The notes under the pieces: generated by a model | What the model was told of the DNA's origin: nothing | The model's input: only the letters and a program-made list of their open reading frames with translations | The model's database searches: none | Assembly (NCBI RefSeq): GCF_003477525.1 | Contig: NZ_QUDO01000009.1 | Location: forward strand, 1 to 64,000 | Direction: 5' to 3' | Length of the DNA: 64,000 bases | Source: Ruminococcus sp. AF41-9 | Lineage (GTDB): Bacteria; Bacillota; Clostridia; Lachnospirales; Lachnospiraceae | Translations under genes and position numbers: made by a program | In this document: piece by piece, positions 1-10,097 of the stretch | Position numbering within the stretch: position 1 is the stretch's first letter | Layout: the number at the start of each line of letters is the position of its first letter

Positions 1-345
1 CCTGATGAAGCAACTGCATGTACATGAAGCTTGTCTCTTCCTGTGACACGGTAAATCTGTGATGACTGTATCATTTTTTGTACAATATATCTGTCACCTG
101 CGCCAGGTACTCCGGTTTTGTTTCATTTCAAAATAGCATGATACAGCCCCATTGATTTTTTGAGGATTAATAATTGTTGTATATTCTTCAATCACACCTC
201 TTTTCTCCAAAGCCTGGATCCGGGCTTTTACTGCCACTCTGGAAATACCGGTTTCTTCACCGATATCAGAGTAGGAGATACGTGCATTTTCTATAAGTAA
301 TCGTATAATTTTCTGATCCATCTCATCTAAACCGTCCAGGTACAT
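1..345 (-). pseudogene. Lrp/AsnC-family transcriptional regulator, frameshifted and cut by window edge
   Basis: The first 70 or so residues are a clear Lrp/AsnC helix-turn-helix (LDEMDQKIIRLLIENARIS, then SRVAVKARIQALEKRGVI). The open frame then ends at position 94 after about 83 residues, against about 150 in the family. Reading on in other frames recovers family-like sequence: TKPEYLAQVTDILYK in one frame, then QIYRVTGRDKLHVHAVAS in another. At least two small indels are therefore needed to explain the break. The gene runs off the left edge. It lies divergent from the MATE pump across about 175 bases, so it may regulate that gene. Either a true pseudogene or sequencing errors; its ligand cannot be told. 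Confidence 0.75.
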
Positions 346-406
346 AAGTTTCCTCCTTTAAATAATAAATATCATATCATTTTTATTACCAAAAGTAAAC
401 AGCTGC

Positions 407-435
407 TTGACTTATTTACTGTAACTGCATATAAT
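407..435 (+). promoter_or_regulatory. Sigma-A type promoter of the MATE gene
   Basis: TTGACT at 407-412 and a perfect TATAAT at 430-435 are separated by 17 bases, about 80 bases upstream of the MATE start codon and inside the Lrp-MATE divergent region. Confidence 0.7.
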
Positions 436-522
436 TGTTGCGTAACGAAATCTAAAACTTACATTTTGAAAATACGATTGTGATTTCGGATAAAAAGCAG
501 GAATTTATGGAGGAAAATGAGA

Positions 523-1872
523 ATGTCAAGAGATGAGTATTTAATCACAGATGCCCCTCTTAAAGCACTGACTGTTTTTGCAATGCCTATGATTCTGGGC
601 AGCTTTTTTCAACAAGTATATAATATGGCTGATTCCATCATCGTCGGTCAGTTTGTGGGATCCTCGGCACTTGCGGCAGTTGGAGCCTGTGCTGCTTTGA
701 CCAATGTATTCATCTGTGTAGCATTGGGAGCAGGTGTAGGAGCAGGTGTACTTGTGAGCCGCTATTTTGGAGCCCAGAATTATAGCAAAATGAAAACAAT
801 TGTGTCAACATCGTTGATCAGTTTTCTGATTCTGAGTATACTTCTGGGGTTTTTTGGCTTTGGCTTTTCTCATTTTATGATGAGTTTATTACAAACACCT
901 GCTGACATACTGGATGAAGCAGTACTGTATCTGCGTGTTTATTTTGTGGGATTTCCCTTTCTGTTTATGTACAATATCCTTTCAACGATGTTCAATTCCA
1001 TCGGTGAATCGAAGATTCCGTTGGGCCTTTTGATATTTTCTTCTGTTTTGAATATTGTTATGGATCTTTGGATGGTGGCAGGTTTAGGGCTGGGTGTGTT
1101 CGGTGCCGCCCTTGCAACTCTCATTGCGCAGGGGATTTCCGCAGTGTTTTCGCTTTTGATTTTCTTTAACCGGATGCGTCGATATAAAAGCCGCTTTCAC
1201 TGGTTTGACAGGCAGGAGTTACATTCCATGCTTCGTATTGCAGTACCATCGGTTCTTCAGCAGTCTACCGTGTCGATTGGTATGATGATCGTACAGGCGG
1301 TTGTAAATCCCTTCGGTACACAGGCGCTGGCAGGTTATGCGGCAACCATGAGAGTAGAGAATGTTTTTTCACTGATATTTGTATCCATTGGAAATGCGGT
1401 TTCGCCCTATGTTTCCCAGAATCTTGGGGCAAAGAAAATTGAACGTATCAAAAAAGGATATCGCGCTGCACTGGTGTTAGATCTGTGTTTCGCAGTCCTT
1501 GCTTTCATAGTCATTGAAACACTGCACACTCCAATTTCTTCCTTATTCCTGGGAAAAGATGGAACTGCTCTGGCATATCAGGTGTCCGGGGATTATATGA
1601 AATGGCTGGGATATTTCTTTATTTTTATGGGTATTAAGATGGCAACAGATGGAGTTCTCCGTGGACTTGGAATCATGCGCCCATTTCTTATTGCCAATAT
1701 GGTAAACCTTGCAATACGTCTGTCAGTGGCTTTGATTTTTGCACCGCGTTATGGAATTGCATTTGTCTGGCTTGCTGTACCGGCCGGCTGGCTTGCAAAT
1801 TTTCTGATCTCCTATGGGGCACTTAGAAAATCATGGCCGGTTGATTTTTCTTATAGACATGATATAGTATGA
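523..1872 (+). CDS. MATE-family multidrug / Na+-coupled efflux transporter
   Basis: Integral membrane antiporter of the MATE family (NorM/DinF-like), expected to export cationic drugs or metabolites using a Na+ or H+ gradient. The protein is about 449 residues, normal for the family, with roughly twelve hydrophobic segments in two repeated halves. The N-terminal PLKALTVFAMPMILGSFFQQ and MADSIIVGQFVG segments and the matching second half (AVPSVLQQSTVSIGMMIVQA) are typical. ATG 523 lies 9 bases after a GGAGG; an in-frame ATG at 517 is too close to it. The gene is alone behind its own promoter, divergent from the Lrp remnant. Substrate unknown. Confidence 0.9.
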   Translation: MSRDEYLITDAPLKALTVFAMPMILGSFFQQVYNMADSIIVGQFVGSSALAAVGACAALTNVFICVALGAGVGAGVLVSRYFGAQNYSKMKTIVSTSLISFLILSILLGFFGFGFSHFMMSLLQTPADILDEAVLYLRVYFVGFPFLFMYNILSTMFNSIGESKIPLGLLIFSSVLNIVMDLWMVAGLGLGVFGAALATLIAQGISAVFSLLIFFNRMRRYKSRFHWFDRQELHSMLRIAVPSVLQQSTVSIGMMIVQAVVNPFGTQALAGYAATMRVENVFSLIFVSIGNAVSPYVSQNLGAKKIERIKKGYRAALVLDLCFAVLAFIVIETLHTPISSLFLGKDGTALAYQVSGDYMKWLGYFFIFMGIKMATDGVLRGLGIMRPFLIANMVNLAIRLSVALIFAPRYGIAFVWLAVPAGWLANFLISYGALRKSWPVDFSYRHDIV

Positions 1873-1873
1873 G

Positions 1874-1882
1874 TGCTATAAT
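1874..1882 (+). promoter_or_regulatory. Extended -10 promoter reading into the riboswitch
   Basis: TGCTATAAT is an extended -10 element just after the MATE stop codon, about 25 bases before the riboswitch core. No good -35 is visible at 16-18 bases, which an extended -10 can tolerate. Confidence 0.5.
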
Positions 1883-1905
1883 AAAAAAAGATTTTTTTAT
1901 GACAT

Positions 1906-1992
1906 TTATTGGTAAACCGGTTGAAAAGCCGGGACGCAAAGCCAGAAGGAGCTAAAGTCAGACTGAAATCTGGCCATGCCAGCCGGTTGCAT
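1906..1992 (+). ncRNA. Cyclic-di-GMP-I (GEMM-I) riboswitch
   Basis: The core matches the GEMM-I consensus: GGTAAACC at 1911, a GAAA tetraloop in the first hairpin at 1923, the near-invariant GGGACGCAAAGCC at 1931-1943, then a second hairpin arm closed by GCCAGCCGGTTGC ending at 1990. This class binds c-di-GMP and controls transcription termination or translation downstream. A terminator-like hairpin follows about 55 bases later, before the signalling operon. Whether ligand turns expression on or off cannot be read directly. The match is by eye; a covariance-model search would settle it. Confidence 0.88.
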
Positions 1993-2045
1993 CATGCCTC
2001 AGTAATAATAAAAGGTAAAATGTTAAATGGGTATTATGGAAAAAG

Positions 2046-2080
2046 TTCCTGTAAAAATTTTTTACATGGAATTTTTTTTT
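2046..2080 (+). terminator. Riboswitch-associated intrinsic terminator candidate
   Basis: TTCCTGTAAAAA pairs with TTTTTTACATGGAA (one bulged T), followed directly by a run of nine T at 2072-2080. It lies between the c-di-GMP riboswitch and the first gene of the operon, the place expected for an expression-platform terminator. The stem is AT-rich, so its strength is uncertain. Confidence 0.6.
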
Positions 2081-2174
2081 GCTTCAAGCGGATATTTGAA
2101 ATCTCCGCAGGGGACTTACCTGATTCGGTTAAATTTGAGGGACAATAGAAAAGAACAGAAGGAATGGAGACAAG

Positions 2175-2988
2175 ATGAAAGGAAAAAAAGTGATTGCAGG
2201 AATTCTGCTTGTGGGAATTATAGCGGCATTCCTGGCAGGGTGCAAAAACACAAATACCACTAAAAAAGAAAGAGAAAAGCCCGTTATCACCCTGGGCAGT
2301 GACAGTTATCCGCCATACAATTATCTGAATGAAGATGGAATCCCCACAGGAATTGATGTGGAACTGGCTACAGAAGCTTTCAGAAGAATGGGCTATCAGG
2401 TGGATGTTGTCCAGATCAACTGGGAAGAGAAAAAAGAGCTGGTAGAAAGCGGAGAGATCGACTGTATTATGGGCTGTTTTTCCATGGAAGGACGCTTTGA
2501 CGATTACCGCTGGGCAGGGCCCTACATAGCAAGCCGCCAGGTAGTTGCTGTAAATGAGAGCAGTGATATCTATAAACTAAGTGACCTGGAGGGAAAGAAC
2601 CTTGCCGTCCAGTCCACAACCAAACCGGAAGGCATCTTTCTGAACCGGACAGATGAGAGAATCCCCAAACTGGGAAATCTGATCAGCCTGGGGCACAGGG
2701 AACTGATCTATACTTTTCTGGGAAAAGGATATGTGGATGCAGTTGCTGCACATGAGGAATCCATTGTCCAGTACATGAAAGATTATGACGCAAGCTTCCG
2801 TATCCTGGAAGAGCCACTGATGGTCGTTGGGATAGGTGTTGCTTTGCAAAGAGGATGACAGGGGAATCTGTGAGCAGATGGATCAGACGCTGGAAGAAAT
2901 GGGTCAGGATGGCACCTCCCTGAAAATCATTAAAAAATATCTGGATGATCCCCAGAAGTATCTGGAGGTGAATGATCTTGGATATTAA
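2175..2988 (+). CDS. Extracellular solute-binding lipoprotein, family 3 (amino-acid type), frame interrupted near 2850
   Basis: Secreted binding lipoprotein: signal peptide with lipobox AFLAGC near residue 23, then a family-3 binding fold (ITLGSDSYPPYNYLNEDG, IDVELATEAFRRMGY, a DLEGKNLAVQ hinge motif). The frame stops at 2858, but another frame continues in family style (RGICEQMDQTLEEMGQDG) to a stop at 2988. This fits two missing bases in the short T and A runs near 2844-2852. First gene after the c-di-GMP riboswitch; its end overlaps the start of the hybrid kinase gene by 17 bases. There is no permease or ATPase nearby, so it more likely presents a ligand to the neighbouring sensor kinases than feeds a transporter. 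Ligand unknown. Confidence 0.8.
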
Positions 2989-5152
2989 GAGAAAGAAAAA
3001 AGAAAAACGAATCCAGCTGCTCGGTGGTCTGATTGGAATCTGTGTGGCATTAGTCTCTCTGTTTTATTTCTTTCATGCGGAGAAAGCGGAAGCAGAGAAA
3101 AGAATGGTAGAGATTGTAAATTATGTCAAAGTGCAGTGTTCCACCTACACCCATTATAATGAATCTTCGGAATCCAAAAGTCTCCTCCGTGCCATTGAAA
3201 GTGCCAGACAGATGAGTACGAATATCGATATGGAAATAGAAAACGGCGGTCATCTGAGCCAGGAGTTCCTGAAAGAAAATCTTCAGACTCTCTGGGTGGA
3301 TGGTATCCTTGTGCTGGATGCAGTTGGAAAGACGGACTGCGAATACAGCATGGATGAGTCTCTGACCGGTGAGATTACGGCATATCTGCAAAAGGACATT
3401 ATCATGGATTTTGCCGGATATGAAGAAAGATCTTATTCGGAACGGTTTACCAGGGAAGATGGATCCTATATTGATATTGCAGCCTGTGCCAGAAAAGATG
3501 CACCGGGTATTGTGGCAATCTACTATTACACACCTCCTGAATTTGCCAGAAACTATACACTGACGATACAAGGGCTTTTAAATGGTTATAGTATCCAGAA
3601 AGATGGAACGGTTATTGTTGCAGACGATGGGATTGTTGTTGCCAGCAATGATGAGAGTCTGCTGGGGCAGAATACAGCCGACAACGAAGTTGTTCAGGCA
3701 ATGAAAAAGCATACAGACAGTCAGCATATCTATCATTTGAGGAAGGAAGGAACCGGATGTTATGGAATCATGCTGAAGCAGCGTGATTATTATATCTACG
3801 CATATCTTCCGGATACAGAAGTATTCCGTAACCTGCCGCTAAGTGTAACAGCTGTCGTTTTTCTTTATTTACTCATATTCGGTATATTCTGTTTCTGGGG
3901 ATACAGAGCGGATCTGGCACACCGGAAACAAGAACAGGAAAAAGATGAAAAATATAAAGCAGAACTTCTGAGAGCAGCAAAAAAAGCAGAAGCAGCCAAT
4001 GAGGCAAAAACCGAGTTTCTACAGCGAATGAGCCATGATATCCGGACACCGATCAATGGAATCTGCGGCATGATCGATGTGGCAGACCATTATGCAGAGG
4101 ATATGAAGAAACAGACGGAATGCAGGGCAAAAATCAAAGAGGCATCCCATCTGTTGCTGGAACTGATAAACGAGGTTCTGGACATGAGCAAACTGGAGTC
4201 AGATGAAGTGATTCTGGAAGAAATCCCATTTAATCTGAACAGTATTTCTGAGGAAATACTGGGTGTGATCGAACAGATGGCCACAGAGCAGAATATCCGG
4301 ATCCTTTGGGAAGAAAAAGAAGTTACACACTGGAATCTTATTGGAAGTCCGGTGCATGTGAAACGGATCCTGATGAATATTCTGTCCAATGCGGTGAAAT
4401 ATAACAAAGAAAACGGATATGTCTATATCAGCTGTCGGGAAATCCCATCGAAACAGACAGCAATGACCACATTGGAATTTGTCTGCAGAGATACCGGGAT
4501 TGGAATGACAGAGGCATTCCAGAAACGCATTTTTGAACCATTTGCACAGGAACATGCAGGAAGCCGCACAAAATTCACCGGAACAGGACTGGGAATGCCG
4601 ATCACAAAAAAACTGGTGGAGAAAATGGGGGGAACCATTTTCTTTGAAAGCAAAGAAGGCATAGGGACTACATTTGTGATCCGGATTCCATTCCGGACTG
4701 ACACAGATAGGAAGGACAGGACTGAAACGGAAGAAAAAACAGAAACATCTATCCAGGGGCTGCATGTTCTTCTGACAGAGGATAATGAGCTGAATATGGA
4801 AATTGCAGAATTTGTGCTTCAGAGTGAAGGCACTATGGTGACCAAAGCATGGAACGGACAGGAGGCTGTTGAGATATTCAGAAAAAGCAGACCTGGTGAA
4901 TTTGATGTCATTCTTATGGATATTATGATGCCTGTTATGAATGGATATGAAGCAGCAAAGATGATCCGCTCTCTGGACAGAGAGGATGCAAAAGTGATAC
5001 CGATCATTGCGATGACAGCAAATGCGTTCACTGAGGACAGAATGAGAGCAAAGGAAGCAGGAATGGATGAACATATTGCAAAGCCTGTTGATGGAAAGTT
5101 ATTAGTAAAAGCGATCAATGAGTTAGTAAAACATAATCAGGAGAAGTTATAA
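2972..5152 (+). CDS. Membrane hybrid sensor histidine kinase with C-terminal receiver
   Basis: A 726-residue kinase. TM helix near residues 16-33, an extracytoplasmic Cache-like region of about 255 residues, a second TM near 288-312, a coiled linker, then HisKA with the phospho-acceptor in MSHDIRTPINGI (His about 354). HATPase boxes follow: NILSNAVKYN, DTGIGM and GTGLGMPITKKL. The C-terminal receiver carries acidic EDNELN, VILMDIMMPVMNG (phospho-Asp about 649) and an AKPVD lysine. There is no Hpt or DNA-binding output. It overlaps both neighbours, with a GAGGTGA ribosome site inside the binding-protein gene. Likely senses ligand delivered by that lipoprotein; output partner unknown. Confidence 0.9.
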   Translation: MILDIKRKKKEKRIQLLGGLIGICVALVSLFYFFHAEKAEAEKRMVEIVNYVKVQCSTYTHYNESSESKSLLRAIESARQMSTNIDMEIENGGHLSQEFLKENLQTLWVDGILVLDAVGKTDCEYSMDESLTGEITAYLQKDIIMDFAGYEERSYSERFTREDGSYIDIAACARKDAPGIVAIYYYTPPEFARNYTLTIQGLLNGYSIQKDGTVIVADDGIVVASNDESLLGQNTADNEVVQAMKKHTDSQHIYHLRKEGTGCYGIMLKQRDYYIYAYLPDTEVFRNLPLSVTAVVFLYLLIFGIFCFWGYRADLAHRKQEQEKDEKYKAELLRAAKKAEAANEAKTEFLQRMSHDIRTPINGICGMIDVADHYAEDMKKQTECRAKIKEASHLLLELINEVLDMSKLESDEVILEEIPFNLNSISEEILGVIEQMATEQNIRILWEEKEVTHWNLIGSPVHVKRILMNILSNAVKYNKENGYVYISCREIPSKQTAMTTLEFVCRDTGIGMTEAFQKRIFEPFAQEHAGSRTKFTGTGLGMPITKKLVEKMGGTIFFESKEGIGTTFVIRIPFRTDTDRKDRTETEEKTETSIQGLHVLLTEDNELNMEIAEFVLQSEGTMVTKAWNGQEAVEIFRKSRPGEFDVILMDIMMPVMNGYEAAKMIRSLDREDAKVIPIIAMTANAFTEDRMRAKEAGMDEHIAKPVDGKLLVKAINELVKHNQEKL

Positions 5153-7002
5153 TGAAAAAGAAAAAATGGAATAAGATACTTGCTGTGCTTTTGGCGATGG
5201 TGACAGCCGTATCACTTCTGTCTGGCTGCGGCGGGAAAAGTGCGGAAAAAGAAGATGCAGAAACCATCACAGTGTATTTATGGAGCACAAAGCTGTATGA
5301 AAAATATGCGCCATACATCCAGGAACAGCTTCCGGATATCAACGTTGAATTTGTAGTAGGCAATAATGATCTGGATTTCTATCGTTTTCTGAATGAAAAC
5401 GGCGGATTGCCGGATATTATAACCTGCTGCAGGTTTTCCCTCCATGATGCAAGCCCTCTGAAGGACAGTCTGATGGATCTTTCCACAACCAATGCTGCAG
5501 GTGCTGTCTATGATACCTACCTTAACAATTTCAAAAATCAGGATGGCAGTGTAAACTGGCTTCCTGTCTGTGCAGATGCCCATGGCTTTGTAGTAAACAA
5601 AGATCTTTTTGAAAAGTATGATATTCCTCTTCCAACGGACTATGAAAGCTTCGTTTCTGCCTGCCAGGCATTTGATGAGGTGGGCATCCGTGGGTTTACT
5701 GCAGACTATTACTATGATTATACCTGTATGGAAACACTGCAGGGTCTGTCTGCATCAGAGCTGTCTTCTGTGGATGGACGTAAGTGGCGTACCATCTACA
5801 GTGACCCGGACAATACAAAGAGAGAAGGTCTGGACAGTACCGTCTGGCCGGAGGCTTTTGAACGTATGGAGCAGTTTATTCAGGATACAGGGCTGAGCCA
5901 GGATGATCTGGATATGAATTATGATGATGTGGTTGAGATGTACAAAAGTGGTAAGCTTGCCATGTATTTCGGCAGTTCTGCCGGTGTAAAAATGTTCCAG
6001 GATCAGGGCATTAACACAACATTCCTGCCATTCTTTCAGCAGAACGGTGAAAAGTGGATTATGACTACGCCATATTTCCAGGTGGCCTTAAACCGTGACC
6101 TGACCAAAGATGAAGCACGCAGAAAGAAAGCAATGAAGGTACTGAACACAATGCTTTCAGAGGATGCGCAGAACCGGATCATTTATGATGGACAGGATCT
6201 GTTAAGCTACAGCCAGGATGTGGATCTCAAGCTTACGGAATATCTGCAGGATGTGAAACCTGTAATCGAGGAAAACCATATGTATATCCGTATTGCGTCA
6301 AATGACTTTTTCTCCGTTTCCAAAGATGTGGTGTCCAAGATGATCTCAGGAGAATATAATGCAGAGCAGGCTTATCAGTCATTTAATTCCCAGCTTCTTG
6401 AAGAAAAATCCACTTCTGAGGATATTGTGCTGGATTCAAAGAAAGCTTATTCCAATCGTTTCCATACCAGCGGAGGCAATGAAGCCTATTCTGTTATGGC
6501 AAACACTTTGCGCGGTATTTATGGGACGGATGTGCTGATCGCAACAGGAAACAGCTTTACGGGAAATGTACTGAAGGCCGGTTATACAGAAAAAATGGCG
6601 GGCGACATGATCATGCCAAACGAGCTTTCCGCTTACAGCAGCGAAATGAGTGGGGCAGAACTGGAGGAAACGGTCAGAAACTTCGTAGAAGGCTACCAGG
6701 GAGGCTTTATCCCCTTTAACCGCGGCTCTCTGCCTGTGTTCAGTGGTATTTCTGTAGAAATCAAGGAAACGGATAATGGTTATACATTGAGTAAAGTTAC
6801 AAAGAATGGAAAACAGATTCAGGACAAGGATACTTTTACTGTGACCTGCCTTGCAGCACCACAATATATGGAAGCTTATCCGGCAGAGGAAAATATTGTA
6901 TTTGATGGAGGGGATACCTTTGTGGAAGATACCTGGACAACATATGTTTCAGATGGTAATGCCATTCTTGCAGAGCCTGAAGACTACATTACTCTGAGGT
7001 GA
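5152..7002 (+). CDS. Extracellular solute-binding protein (family 1) fused to a 5'-nucleotidase C-terminal-like domain
   Basis: A 616-residue lipoprotein (lipobox LLSGC near residue 26). Residues about 40-425 read as a sugar-type binding protein (ITVYLWSTKLYEKYAPYIQE, VNKDLFEKYDIPLPTDYESF, YKSGKLAMYFGSSAG). From about 433 the sequence changes to a pattern like the 5'-nucleotidase C-terminal domain: GGNEAYSVMANTLRGIYG, VLIATGNSFTG, MPNELSAYSSEMSGAELEE, DTFTVTCLAAPQYM. The metallophosphatase catalytic domain is absent, so nucleotidase activity is not expected; the domain may bind a nucleoside-like ligand. TAATG overlap with the upstream kinase gene, and overlap or abutment with the next kinase, points to translational coupling. 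The fusion reading is by pattern only. Confidence 0.75.
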   Translation: MKKKKWNKILAVLLAMVTAVSLLSGCGGKSAEKEDAETITVYLWSTKLYEKYAPYIQEQLPDINVEFVVGNNDLDFYRFLNENGGLPDIITCCRFSLHDASPLKDSLMDLSTTNAAGAVYDTYLNNFKNQDGSVNWLPVCADAHGFVVNKDLFEKYDIPLPTDYESFVSACQAFDEVGIRGFTADYYYDYTCMETLQGLSASELSSVDGRKWRTIYSDPDNTKREGLDSTVWPEAFERMEQFIQDTGLSQDDLDMNYDDVVEMYKSGKLAMYFGSSAGVKMFQDQGINTTFLPFFQQNGEKWIMTTPYFQVALNRDLTKDEARRKKAMKVLNTMLSEDAQNRIIYDGQDLLSYSQDVDLKLTEYLQDVKPVIEENHMYIRIASNDFFSVSKDVVSKMISGEYNAEQAYQSFNSQLLEEKSTSEDIVLDSKKAYSNRFHTSGGNEAYSVMANTLRGIYGTDVLIATGNSFTGNVLKAGYTEKMAGDMIMPNELSAYSSEMSGAELEETVRNFVEGYQGGFIPFNRGSLPVFSGISVEIKETDNGYTLSKVTKNGKQIQDKDTFTVTCLAAPQYMEAYPAEENIVFDGGDTFVEDTWTTYVSDGNAILAEPEDYITLR

Positions 7003-7007
7003 GAAGA

Positions 7008-9958
7008 ATGGATGTTAAGAATCATAATACAAACAGAAAGAAACGGGTTGCGAGAAAACGATGGAATACGGCAATTTTTATTGCCCTATTCGTTGGAATC
7101 CTTTTGACTGTTTTCCGATATTTTGAGTTTGTATCGAAGACTGTTTATGAGGAAAGTGTTTCTCATCTGACAGAAATTTTTCATCAGTCTGATAATATGC
7201 TAAGTGAGCTGACAAATAAGAATCTGACTTATCTCCATATATGGGGGGAATATCTGCAGAACACTTCCGATGAAAGTGAAATTCGTGAGTATATAGAGAA
7301 AGTACAGGAAGATGCAGGCTTTTTAGATTTTTATTTCCTGTCAGCGGACGGGAACTATAAGATGGCAACAGGTGAAACCGGGTATCTGGGATTGCAGGAA
7401 AATATTGAAGATGAGATCCGGCAGGGAAATGATGTGATAACCAATGCAACGGTTCCCGGAAAATCCCAGCTCCTTGTTTTTGCCACTCCCAGGCTCATGG
7501 AAGTTATCAGGGCTTTGAATATGATGCCATTGCCATTGCCTATGAAAACTCTGATATCGTAAATGTGCTGAATATTTCTGCTTTCAATGGAAATGCCCAG
7601 AGTTATGTGGTTCATCCGGATGGCCGTGTTGTTGTGGATCATTCTTCTGAGGCATGGGGAGAGGTGTATAATTTCTTTGGGATTCTGAGAGAACATTCTA
7701 CTCTGTCTGAAAAAGAAATCCTTAAGCTTTCAGAAGAGTTTAAGGAAGGACATACAGATGCCATGCTGATAAATCTGGATGGAGAGGATTACTATTTGGT
7801 TTATGAGAAATCCAAACCTCAGGACTGGATCTTTCTGGGACTTGTCCAGGCTGATATCGTCAATGCCAGTATGAATGCTCTGCAGCGCAGTACTATGCTG
7901 CTTGTAAGTGCAGTAGCGGTGTGTATTGCCGGTCTTTTTATTGGATTTATTCTCCGGAAAAACAGGGTAAACCTGAAGAGAAAGGATACTGAGATCCTGT
8001 ACAGGGACGAACTGTTTCAAAAGCTTTCAATGAATGTGGATGACGTTTTCCTGATGCTGGATGCCAAAACATATAAAACAGATTACGTCAGTCCCAATGT
8101 GGAAAAACTGCTGGGAATTAAAGTAGAACAGATCCATAAAGATATTCGTGTCCTGGGAAAACTGTATCCCGGGGATGTTGAAGATCCGGAGAAGAATTAT
8201 CTGGAAGAAATCCAGGTTCATGAACAGCAGGAATGGGATTTTGAATATGTTCATCAGAAAACAGGAGAACACCGCTGGTTTCATAATGTTGCAATGGGCA
8301 GCGAGGTAAACGGAAAAAAGAAATATATCCTGGTTCTGTCAGATCGTACCTCTGACAGAAAAATGAATCAGGCCCTTTCTGAGGCGGTCCGCGCTGCGGA
8401 GACTGCAAACAAGGCAAAGAGCACCTTCCTTTCCAATATGTCTCACGATATCCGGACACCAATGAATGCGATCATTGGTTTTACCACACTGGCTGTAAGC
8501 AACATTGATGATAAAGAAAGGGTGCGGGATTATCTGGGTAAGATTCTTTCCTCCAGTAATCATCTGCTCTCACTGATCAATGATATCCTGGATATGAGCC
8601 GTATTGAGAGTGGAAAGATTCATCTGGAAGAAACGGAAGTCAGTCTGTCAGAGGTTCTTCATGATCTGAAAACCATTATCAGCGGACAGATCCATGCGAA
8701 ACAGCTGGAGCTTTACATGGATGTCATGGATGTTACCAATGAGGATGTTTATTGTGACAAGACGAGGCTGAATCAGGTGCTGCTGAATCTTTTATCCAAT
8801 GCGATCAAGTTTACTCCTGCAGGCGGAACCGTTTCTGTCCGGCTGAGAGAGTATCCGGGTACACAGAGAGGCTGTGAACTGTACGAAATCCGGGTAAAGG
8901 ATAACGGAATCGGCATGAGTCAAAAATTTGTACAGAAGATCTTTTCTCCTTTTGAGAGAGAGCGGACTTCCACTGTAAGCAGGACTCAGGGTACAGGACT
9001 GGGCATGGCTATCACCAAGAACATCGTGGATATGATGGGCGGAACCATTGAGGTTCAGACAGAACAGGGCAAAGGTACTGAATTTATTATCCGTCTGCCA
9101 TTGCGGATTCAGCCTGAGAACCACCGTATAGAGAAAATCGCAGAGCTGGAAGGTCTGAAAGCATTGGTAGTAGACGATGATTTCAATACCTGTGACAGTG
9201 TGACTAAGATGCTTGTAAAGGTTGGAATGCGTTCGGAATGGACACTTTCCGGTAAGGAGGCTGTTCTCCGCGCACGACAGTCTATGGAAATGGGTGATGC
9301 ATTCCATGCTTATATCATTGACTGGCGTCTTCCGGATATGAACGGCATTGAAGTTACCCGTCAGATCCGTAGCCTTGGTGACGATACGCCGATCATTATC
9401 CTGACTGCTTATGACTGGTCAGATATTGAAGTGGAAGCCAGGGCAGCAGGGGTGACTGCATTCTGCTCCAAGCCTATGTTTATGTCAGATATCAGAGAGA
9501 CTCTGATGGCTGCAATCGGCCAGAAACAGGCCGGGGCAGAGGATAATATCCTTCCGGCAGCAAGTTCAGATTTCAGAGGCAGGCGCATACTGCTTGTGGA
9601 AGATAATGAACTGAACAGTGAAATTGCAGTAGCGCTCCTTAGTGAATATGGTTTTCGGGTTGATACAGCGGAAGATGGAGCAGAGGCTGTGGAGAAAGTT
9701 AAGAATTCAACACCAGGTGATTATGACCTGGTGCTTATGGATGTGCAGATGCCTGTAATGAATGGATATGAGGCTACTGAGCAGATCCGTTCACTGGATG
9801 ATCCTTCACTGGCGGGAATCACGATCCTTGCCATGACTGCCAATGCTTTTGACGAAGACAGAAGGAAAGCACTGGCATGTGGTATGAATGGATTTTTATC
9901 CAAGCCGATTGTTATAGAAGAACTGATCAGTACATTACAAAATAATCTGACGGATTAG
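7008..9958 (+). CDS. Hybrid sensor histidine kinase with PAS and two receiver domains, frame interrupted near 7495
   Basis: Reconstructed as one kinase of about 980 residues. TM near residues 20-38, Cache-like sensor region, second TM near 295-318 (LLVSAVAVCIAGLFIGFIL), PAS (about 340-447), HisKA with SHDIRTPMNAIIGF, HATPase (LLSNAIKFTP, DNGIGM, GTGLGMAI), receiver 1 (LVVDDDFN, IIDWRLPDMNG) and receiver 2 (LLVEDNELN, LVLMDVQMPVMNG). The first open frame ends at 7562; another frame from about 7494 gives HGSYQGFEYDAIAIAYENSD and joins smoothly to the rest, so one base is probably missing near 7490. ATG 7008 has GAGGTGAG upstream and is preferred over GTG 6999. Last gene of the operon; no DNA-binding domain. 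Confidence 0.85.
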
Positions 9959-9964
9959 TACAAC

Positions 9965-10015
9965 AAAAACCTGCTAAGAAAAGTTAAAAACTTTTTAGCA
10001 GGTTTTTGTTTTTTG
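9965..10015 (+). terminator. Intrinsic terminator of the signalling operon
   Basis: AAAAACCTGCTAA pairs with TTAGCAGGTTTTT across a 17-base loop, followed by GTTTTTTG. It directly follows the second hybrid kinase. Confidence 0.85.
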
Positions 10016-10097
10016 ACAAGCCTGTCCTTTTGTTATTCCGATTTTTCCACAATAATACCTGTGGGAGAATGCAGGTTATAAATTTCAGAAAAAGATA

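Noticed and set aside
4199..5074. A 291-codon minus-strand open frame under the first hybrid kinase
   Set aside because: Entirely antisense to HATPase and receiver domains; Cys/His/Phe-rich shadow composition.
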